46,190 nucleotides of DNA from Prevotella sp. (GTDB lineage: Bacteria > Bacteroidota > Bacteroidia > Bacteroidales > Bacteroidaceae): contig JAGCXX010000186.1 of the NCBI GenBank assembly GCA_017961115.1, forward strand, positions 1 to 46,190, written 5' to 3'. Position numbers and translations under genes: made by a program. Below, piece after piece: positions 40,018 to 46,190 of this stretch. Within the stretch, counting starts at the first letter, position 1. Every line of letters begins with the position of its first letter. The notes under the pieces are model-generated. The model did not search any database and was not told the DNA's origin. It worked only from the letters and a program-made list of their open reading frames with translations.

Positions 40018-43000
40018 GATTCTTCATTTTTTAATTCAACTACTTCATTTTTTAATTCCGTCCCCTGGAACTTCTCATGCAATCTTTGGAACACGATGAA
40101 GAAGACTGGAACAACGAAGAGCAGGGCAATGGTTCCCACGGTCATACCGCCAACAACGCCAAGGGCGAGGGCACGGTTGCCATTTGCACCAGCACCGCCC
40201 TCAATGATGAGCGGAATCATACCGGCAATCATGGTGAATACCGTCATCAGGATGGGGCGCAGACGCTCCTTGCAAGCCTCGAAGGCGGCATCGCGTATGC
40301 TCATGCCCTGGGCACGGCGCTCGGAGGCAAATTCCGTAATCAAGATAGCCGTCTTTGAGAGCAAGCCTATCAGCATGATGACACCTGTCTGCAAGTAGAT
40401 ATTATTGTCCATGCCCGGCAGATGGAGAAGTGAACCCAGATAGGCACAGACAAAGGCTCCCATCAGTCCGAACGGCACGCTCAACAACACAGCCCATGGT
40501 GTGAACCACGAGTTGTAGAGCGATGCAAGGATAAGGTAGATGAGTATGACGCAGATGACGTAGATAAGGGCTGTAGCATTAGAGCCGGCTGCCTCTTCCA
40601 ACTCACGCGACATGCCACTGTACTCATAACTGTAGCCATTGGGCATCGTCTCCTTAAACACCTCGGCAATGACCTTATGGGCATCACCTTCAGTATATCC
40701 ACCTGCAGCCTGCACAAAACAGGTGATGCTTTGGAACAAGTTGAAGTGCTCAACACTCGATGTGCCTACAATCTCCTTCAGTGTGACAAACTCAGAGATG
40801 GGTGCCATCTTGCCACCACGCACCCTTACAAAAATATTGTTCAGAGATGAAGGGTCAAGGCGATAATCAGGAGCGGCACTGGCCATGATGCGATAGACCT
40901 TGCCAAACTGGTTGTAGTTACCCACATAGGAACCGCCGCAGTAGGCACCCAACGTTCTCAGCACAGAAGCGGGCGAGACACCGGCGCGGTCGCACTGGGT
41001 GGCATCTACATTGACCTGGTATTTGGGGAAACGCTCAGAGTAAGACGTCATCGCCATACTGATTTCAGGACGCTCACCCAACTTGGTCAGGAAATTGTTG
41101 GCCAACTTGGCAAACTCCGACAGGTCACCGTCGTTCAAGTCCTGGAGCACAAGGTTGACACTGTTGTTCGAGCCATAACCAGGTACCTGCGGCAATTGGA
41201 AGGGCATCACCTGAACGTTCTTGATTTCCTTACTGGCGAAATACAAGCGGCCAATGACCAAATCGACATAATGGTTGAAGCCCTCACGCTCTTCCCAAGG
41301 TTTCAGGCGGATAATCATTGTGGCATAGTTGGAACCGGAACCCGACATCATACCGTAGCCGCAAGCCGTGGCAAAGCTCTCCATTTCGGGAATATTCTTC
41401 ACCTTCTCCTCTACTTTTTTCACAATCTCACGCGTCTCGTGGAGTGTTGTTCCCTCTGGCGCACGAATCTCAGCGAGAATAACGCCCTGGTCTTCCTGCG
41501 GAACGAGGCCCGACGGCAGGTTCTTCATAAAGAAGACAAGCAACACGGCAGCAATAGCCAACAGACCCCATGCCAAGATGGGTCGCTTGATAAACTTTTG
41601 CACAGCCTTGCTATATTTATTATAAATAGCGTTATAACTGACGGTGTATGCCTTCTTCGTATAGTATGTAAGGCTCTTTCGTTCATCTTTTTTTTCTGTC
41701 ACCTTCAGCATGATGGCACAAAGGGCGGGACATAGTGTCAGTGCCGACACACACGAGAGACCTACAGCCGAAGCGATGGTGACACCAAACTGCGTGAAAA
41801 ACGAGCCCGAGGTTCCTGGCATGAAAGCCACGGGGATGAACACAGCCATGAAAACCAAAGTACAAGAGATGACGGCAACAGAGACGTCGCTCATAGCCTC
41901 ACGGGTGGCGCGTTTGGCATCAGTGATGCCTCCCTCCATCTTCGCCATCACTGCCTCAACCACCACTATGGCGTCGTCCACCACCGTACCGATGGCCAGC
42001 ACCAGGGCAAAAAGCGTCAAGATGTTGAGCGAAAAGCCCGCCAACGAGACGATGGCGAAGGTGCCCAACAACGACACGATAATAGAGATGGAAGGAATGA
42101 TTGTTGCCTTGAAGTTCTGCAGGAAGAAGAACACGACGAGAATCACCAAGATAATGGCGATGATGAGAGTCTCCACCACGTTGCCGATAGCGGCATAGAG
42201 GAAGTCGTCAGAGGTTTCGAGTTTGACGAATTCCAGTCCTGCCGGCATTATCGGCTTCAGTTCCTCATATAACTTATCAATGCGGGCATTCACCTCCGTA
42301 GCATTGGCACCGGGAGCTTGGAACACCATAAAGATGGTGCCGGGTTTGCCGTTGATGTTCGATAGGAAGCTGTAGCTCATGGCACCAATTTCCACGTCGG
42401 CCACGTCGCTCAGATGAAGCAGGTGTCCGCCGTCGCTGGTGCGCAGCACGATTTCATTGAATTCCTCGATGGATTTCAGCGTACCCTTATATTCCATCGT
42501 GTACTGGTAGTTGTTCTCCGACTGGGCACCCAGTGAACCTGTAGCCGCAACAAAACTCTGACCACTGATGGCTGCAAACACGTCATTCGGCTCCAGACCA
42601 TATTGCGCCATCACATCGGGCTTCATCCAGATACGCAGCGCATAGGTATTGCCGAGGCTCATCACATCACCCACACCAGTGATACGCATCAGTCGTGGTT
42701 TCAGGTTGATATCGATGTAGTTGGCAACGAAGTCATCGTCATATTTTCCATCTGCGCTTCTTAGTGCACCAATCTGCAAGATGTTGCTTTGCATCTTGAA
42801 CACCTGCACACCTACCTTCGTCACTTCAGCCGGAAGCAGTGCCGATGCCCTCGTCACACGGTTCTGCACATTGACGGCAGCAATGTCGGGGTCGGTGCCC
42901 TGCTTGAAGTAAACCACAATTGACACATCACCTGAAGAACTGGCCGTAGAGGTCATATAGGTCATGTCGGGCACGCCATTGATGTTTTCCTCCAACGGTT

Positions 43001-43190
43001 GCACCACCGACTTCATAATTGTGTTGGCATCGGCACCTGTATACGTGGTCGATACGCGCACGGTGGGCGGTGCGATGTTCGGATATTGCTCGATAGGCAG
43101 GCTATTCATGCAGATATAGCCTACCAATGCAATGACGATACTGATGGCACACGCCATCACATATCTGTTGATGAAAATGTTGTTCTTCAT
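40014..43190 (-). CDS. RND efflux pump inner-membrane subunit (HAE1/AcrB family)
   Basis: 1058 residues, normal AcrB length. The N-terminus (FINRYVMACAISIVIALVGYICM) is TM1; the first porter loop starts at LPIEQYPNIAPPTVRVSTTYTGA. The proton-relay aspartates D405-D406 lie in LAIGTVVDDAIVVVEAVMAKMEGG (TM4). The second half repeats the fold, with FASERRAQGMSIRDAAFEACKERLRPILMT near the C-terminus. It moves hydrophobic or toxic compounds out by proton antiport, together with the adaptor (43194-44375) and the duct (38581-40017). The C-terminal tail has a small duplicated ELKNE motif. The start lies 3 bp after the adaptor stop. Confidence 0.95.
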   Translation of the reverse strand: MKNNIFINRYVMACAISIVIALVGYICMNSLPIEQYPNIAPPTVRVSTTYTGADANTIMKSVVQPLEENINGVPDMTYMTSTASSSGDVSIVVYFKQGTDPDIAAVNVQNRVTRASALLPAEVTKVGVQVFKMQSNILQIGALRSADGKYDDDFVANYIDINLKPRLMRITGVGDVMSLGNTYALRIWMKPDVMAQYGLEPNDVFAAISGQSFVAATGSLGAQSENNYQYTMEYKGTLKSIEEFNEIVLRTSDGGHLLHLSDVADVEIGAMSYSFLSNINGKPGTIFMVFQAPGANATEVNARIDKLYEELKPIMPAGLEFVKLETSDDFLYAAIGNVVETLIIAIILVILVVFFFLQNFKATIIPSISIIVSLLGTFAIVSLAGFSLNILTLFALVLAIGTVVDDAIVVVEAVMAKMEGGITDAKRATREAMSDVSVAVISCTLVFMAVFIPVAFMPGTSGSFFTQFGVTIASAVGLSCVSALTLCPALCAIMLKVTEKKDERKSLTYYTKKAYTVSYNAIYNKYSKAVQKFIKRPILAWGLLAIAAVLLVFFMKNLPSGLVPQEDQGVILAEIRAPEGTTLHETREIVKKVEEKVKNIPEMESFATACGYGMMSGSGSNYATMIIRLKPWEEREGFNHYVDLVIGRLYFASKEIKNVQVMPFQLPQVPGYGSNNSVNLVLQDLNDGDLSEFAKLANNFLTKLGERPEISMAMTSYSERFPKYQVNVDATQCDRAGVSPASVLRTLGAYCGGSYVGNYNQFGKVYRIMASAAPDYRLDPSSLNNIFVRVRGGKMAPISEFVTLKEIVGTSSVEHFNLFQSITCFVQAAGGYTEGDAHKVIAEVFKETMPNGYSYEYSGMSRELEEAAGSNATALIYVICVILIYLILASLYNSWFTPWAVLLSVPFGLMGAFVCAYLGSLLHLPGMDNNIYLQTGVIMLIGLLSKTAILITEFASERRAQGMSIRDAAFEACKERLRPILMTVFTMIAGMIPLIIEGGAGANGNRALALGVVGGMTVGTIALLFVVPVFFIVFQRLHEKFQGTELKNEVVELKNEES

Positions 43191-43193
43191 GGT

Positions 43194-44375
43194 TTACTTC
43201 TTGTTTTCCTCTTCCGAGCGGAACAACACTTTCTGTCCTTCCTGTACATTGTTGGCTCCAACGGAAACGATTTGGTCGCCAACTCCAAGTCCGGTTGTGA
43301 TGATGACATCTTTGCCGTTGCCCGCATCCGTTGTTGTCACATTAACAGCCTTGGCTGTACTATCGGGCATAACCTTGTAAACTAATGCTTTATCTTGCAG
43401 ACGCACGACGGCAGTCTGAGGCACAACCATCACATGACTTCGACTAATTGGCAGCACGATGGTGCCCTGGGCTCCCGAGAAGAGGTGTCCGTCGGGGTTG
43501 GGGAATGTAGCTTTACAAGACAGCGAACCAGTGGCAGCATCCACCACACCCGTGATACTGGTGATGCGACCTTTGTAAGGATACTCCGTACCATTCTTCA
43601 TCACAAAGCTCACGTCGGGAAGTGAGGCCATGTGGGCAGTCATATCTGAATGTTTCATACCTGATGAAATACCCGATTCGATGATGGATTCCGTAATGGA
43701 GAACCAAGCCTCCATCTGCTGGTTGCCACTGACGATGGTCAGTTGGGTCATCGGTGTCACCTGATCACCAGCGAAGACGGGTATCTCACCAATGACACCA
43801 GCGACGGGTGAGGTAATGGTGCAGAAACCGAGATTGACTTTTGCTCGGTTGACCGACGACTGTGCCTGTGTGATGGAAGCCTTGGCCTGACTGACAGCAG
43901 CCTGTGCCTGTTTGTAACTGTTCAAGGAGTTCTCAAGCATATATGTGCTCACAATCTTCTTGTCGAACAGGTTTTTGTTACTCTCATACTCCAATTTGGC
44001 ACTGTTGGCCTGGGCTTCAGCAGCCAAGAGATTGGCCTGGGCAGCCTGAAGGTTGGCTTGGGCAGACTCCAGTTCATGCTGTGCATTGCGCGAGTCGATG
44101 ATGAACAGCGTTTGTCCTTTGCCCACCTGCTGACCCTCGGTCACACAGATTTTCATCAACTGGCCACTCACTTGAGGCGAAATCGTCACGTCCGACTGTC
44201 CCTTTAATTTAGCACTGAACTTCATAGGCAGAACAATGTCTGATTCCTCAACCTTTATCGTCTCAAAAGATGAGGGAACTTCCTTGGGAATATCAATCCC
44301 ACATGATACCAGCCCAAAAACCAAAGTGAGCATACATAACAATCCGTCCAATTCTTTTCGTCTCATTATAACCAT
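43194..44375 (-). CDS. Membrane-fusion (adaptor) lipoprotein of the RND pump
   Basis: 393 residues; start at 44375, or at 44366 (MRRKEL). The lipobox GLVSC places Cys at about 25. The beta-barrel/lipoyl region starts at VTISPQVSGQLMKICVTEGQQVGKGQTLFIID. An Ala/Gln-rich coiled-coil hairpin follows at about 100-185 (ELESAQANLQAAQANLLAAEAQ). The second lipoyl half (TITSPVAGVIGEIPVFAGDQV) and a beta-barrel plus membrane-proximal domain complete the fold. It links the pump to the TolC-type duct. The lead sequence matches AcrA/MexA-type adaptors better than HlyD/MacA types, agreeing with the adjacent RND gene. It is separated from the ABC-2 permease gene by 56 bp. Confidence 0.92.
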   Translation of the reverse strand: MVIMRRKELDGLLCMLTLVFGLVSCGIDIPKEVPSSFETIKVEESDIVLPMKFSAKLKGQSDVTISPQVSGQLMKICVTEGQQVGKGQTLFIIDSRNAQHELESAQANLQAAQANLLAAEAQANSAKLEYESNKNLFDKKIVSTYMLENSLNSYKQAQAAVSQAKASITQAQSSVNRAKVNLGFCTITSPVAGVIGEIPVFAGDQVTPMTQLTIVSGNQQMEAWFSITESIIESGISSGMKHSDMTAHMASLPDVSFVMKNGTEYPYKGRITSITGVVDAATGSLSCKATFPNPDGHLFSGAQGTIVLPISRSHVMVVPQTAVVRLQDKALVYKVMPDSTAKAVNVTTTDAGNGKDVIITTGLGVGDQIVSVGANNVQEGQKVLFRSEEENKK

Positions 44376-44431
44376 ATTTTAAAATTGTAAATTTAGTTCC
44401 TTGGAAATTATTTATTTAACTCGACTTGCCT

Positions 44432-45643
44432 TTATGCCTTTTTAGCCTTTTTTGTCATACGGTGCGACAGATAAAACTGATATCGATAAACCAAGCAAGC
44501 GAGGCTTAGATAGACAGCAGCCTGAATCCACATATAACGTACCTCGGGCAACACCTGATTGAACGAGGCCCCCATGGAGTTCATCCTGACATAAGCCCTG
44601 ATGCCAAACGTGCTGGGGAACAGCCACGACACACCGCGCCAAAAAGAGGGAATATTGCTCTGCGGCCACGACACGCCACTAAGGAAGAGGAGGGGCACAG
44701 AGACAAATACCATGATGAGCATCACATTCTCACGATAGCGGACAAAACTCGAGACGGTCATTCCGAAGAATATACATGCAATGACATAGGGGACCATGAT
44801 GAGCAACAGGTCTTTTCCATTGATAAGCAAAGGGAAGGAGAAAAGCTTTGGAACGACCAATGTCAGGTATGCCGCCATCACAGCATAGACCATGGCATAA
44901 CAAAGCGCCTTGCCGCCAACAATACGATAGACCCCCTTATAATTCTTGTCGTCAGGGATGAGGTTGCCATATCGGCTTCTCTCACGTGTGGTGCCCGCAG
45001 CCATGCCAATGCCAAGGACGAGTGTCTGCTGCAAGATAAGAATCAGCACACCCGGCAGAATACAACTGCCGTAGCCACCGGAGGGATTGAATAAGGCAAT
45101 ATCATCATACGCCAAAGGCTGAACGGTGACGGCGTCCTCACGATTCGTGTAATTGCCCGACAACTTCACCTGCATCTCCTTACCCATCTTCTGCGATACG
45201 GCCATGGCAGTTTGGAAGATGGCCTTGTAGGTAAGCATGAGCGACATGTCGCAGTAGACATTCACCACACCCTGTTCCATCCTATTGATACGAGTGGCGA
45301 AGTCTGATGGGATAAGGTAAATACCCTTCACCAACTGACGGCTGACGAGTGATTTCGCCTCATCAAGGTCCTCTGCATGATATGCCACATGGACATCAGG
45401 AGTTGCGTCGCAGTCGCGGATAAACTGTCGAGAGAGGTGCGAGTGCGACTGATCGACAACGACCACAGGGACATCATGCACTGTCTCGTTATTATAAATC
45501 CACGAATAGAGCAGCGGATAGGCAAGTGGAACGACGATGAAGAACATAAACACGCCCTCGTCTCGAATCACCTGCCGCATCTCCTTCCGCCAAATGTAGG
45601 CGATATCTTTAATGAGTACTCTTAACTTATGGAATATAGACAT
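44432..45643 (-). CDS. ABC-2 type transporter permease (second of two)
   Basis: 403 residues from the ATG at 45643 (MSIFHKL); a start 5 codons upstream is also open. The first span lies at about 30-52 (GVFMFFIVVPLAYPLLYSWIY). A periplasmic domain of about 150 residues follows, then five spans from about 200, with LGIGMAAGTTRERSRYGN, a long GKALCYAMVYAVMAAYLTLV span and LLFLSGVSWPQSNIPSFWRGVSWLFPSTFGIRAYVRM. This is the YhhJ/YbhR-type ABC-2 layout. Its ATG overlaps the stop of the upstream permease by 17 nt. No ATPase gene is in view; it may lie beyond the right edge. Substrate unknown; such permeases often export drugs or lipids. Confidence 0.88.
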   Translation of the reverse strand: MSIFHKLRVLIKDIAYIWRKEMRQVIRDEGVFMFFIVVPLAYPLLYSWIYNNETVHDVPVVVVDQSHSHLSRQFIRDCDATPDVHVAYHAEDLDEAKSLVSRQLVKGIYLIPSDFATRINRMEQGVVNVYCDMSLMLTYKAIFQTAMAVSQKMGKEMQVKLSGNYTNREDAVTVQPLAYDDIALFNPSGGYGSCILPGVLILILQQTLVLGIGMAAGTTRERSRYGNLIPDDKNYKGVYRIVGGKALCYAMVYAVMAAYLTLVVPKLFSFPLLINGKDLLLIMVPYVIACIFFGMTVSSFVRYRENVMLIMVFVSVPLLFLSGVSWPQSNIPSFWRGVSWLFPSTFGIRAYVRMNSMGASFNQVLPEVRYMWIQAAVYLSLACLVYRYQFYLSHRMTKKAKKA

Positions 45644-46190
45644 AGGTAAGCATCGCATTTTTGATTTTACTGACTACGAACCAAGGCAGCAGCGTGAAGC
45701 CAACAAGAGCCACGAGGTGAAACCATGTGTCGATGAGTGGGAACCCATTGAACACCGTTACCTGATAGAGCATGAAGTAATGACGCAGGGGAAACAGCCA
45801 TGAAAGAGACTGCAAAGGAGCGTCCATCGCCATGATGGGGAATGCCGAACCCGCCATAGAGAAACCCAGTACGCCCCACAGCGAACTGATACTCATTGAC
45901 ATACGAAGCGACGGCATCAGTCCAAAAGCAAAGATGCCAAACCCGATGGATGCGACTACCTGCAAGAAACAAAGCAGTACGATATCGCCCACGCTTCCCT
46001 CACGGGGGAAGTGGAGTACGCCATAGATATAGTATTGGTAAAAGAACACGACGGTCAGGAATATAAACACATGAGGCAGAAACTTACCCAGTATCGCAAC
46101 GACAATGCTGCCGTCGGCCTTGGCCAACCATTCCTTGCCTGTGTCCAATTTCAGTTCCATGCCCAATGAGTAAGCTGCGATGAGCATCAT
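45627..46190 (-). CDS. ABC-2 type transporter permease, C-terminal part (runs off the right edge)
   Basis: The frame is open to the right edge, giving at least 187 residues of a permease whose N-terminal half lies outside the window. Visible spans include VAILGKFLPHVFIFLTVVFFYQYYIYG, VLLCFLQVVASIGFGIFAFGLMP, SISSLWGVLGFSMAGSAFP and LVALVGFTLLPWFVVSKIK. The LQSLSWLFPLRHYFMLYQ motif is the usual ABC-2 permease end. It pairs with the following permease, with which it overlaps by 17 nt; the two likely form a heterodimer. Confidence 0.85.
   Translation of the reverse strand: MMLIAAYSLGMELKLDTGKEWLAKADGSIVVAILGKFLPHVFIFLTVVFFYQYYIYGVLHFPREGSVGDIVLLCFLQVVASIGFGIFAFGLMPSLRMSMSISSLWGVLGFSMAGSAFPIMAMDAPLQSLSWLFPLRHYFMLYQVTVFNGFPLIDTWFHLVALVGFTLLPWFVVSKIKNAMLTYVYIP

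Noticed and set aside
1-46190. Search by eye for CRISPR arrays, tRNA or rRNA genes and complete insertion sequences
   Set aside because: No regularly spaced direct repeats, no cloverleaf-like sequence with CCA-type ends and no transposase reading frame were recognised. A tool search could still find a short RNA gene.

Overview
The window looks like chromosomal DNA of a Bacteroidales bacterium, most likely Prevotella-like (Prevotellaceae). The reasons are a SusC/SusD pair, -7 promoter boxes of the Bacteroidota TAnnTTTG type, several secreted proteins ending in type IX secretion (T9SS) type A sorting tails with a GIYI...K signature, a DUF6377-type TPR/HTH regulator and a DUF4421 protein. No rRNA, tRNA, CRISPR array or complete insertion sequence was seen.

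Left edge to about 27 kb is one large glycan-utilisation locus, all on the minus strand. It reads as three transcription units plus a regulator gene. Unit A (26966 down to 21176) is a secreted GH76-type alpha-mannanase with lectin/CBM-like modules, a GH43 lipoprotein and an unclassified putative glycosidase, closed by a terminator. Unit B (20988 down to 13449) is SusC, SusD, a SusE-like lipoprotein and a GH43 arabinanase-like enzyme. Next comes a membrane-anchored DUF6377 regulator (13233 to 11620). Unit C (11443 down to 406) is a GH31 enzyme, a SusF-like protein, a 999-residue repeat protein, a second GH31 enzyme and a 955-residue repeat protein, closed by a strong terminator. Beyond it lies the start of an M28-type peptidase running off the left edge.

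The three unit promoters share an unusual layout. TTATACA lies exactly 36 bp upstream of the -7 box in each. A second, longer copy (ATATTTCCnTTATACA) lies 76 to 78 bp further upstream. I infer one regulon, with the DUF6377 protein as the only regulator candidate in view. The enzyme mix (alpha-mannanase, furanosidase-type GH43s, two GH31s) suggests a mannan-type or arabinose/galactofuranose-decorated polysaccharide, but the substrate is not settled.

From 27.1 to 28.8 kb lies a patch of gene remnants on the plus strand: a RadC C-terminus, a decapitated TonB-domain protein and a DUF4143 ATPase tail. A lone plus-strand GH43 gene with its own promoter follows.

The right part (30.5 to 46.2 kb, minus strand) has a different character. 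An efflux run comprises two ABC-2 permeases (one cut by the window edge), a membrane-fusion lipoprotein, an RND pump and an outer-membrane factor, followed by a KefB-like antiporter. After that come a patatin-type outer-membrane protein, a DUF4421 protein, a GH27 alpha-galactosidase and an M50 metalloprotease. Spacing is tight enough that much of this could be co-transcribed.
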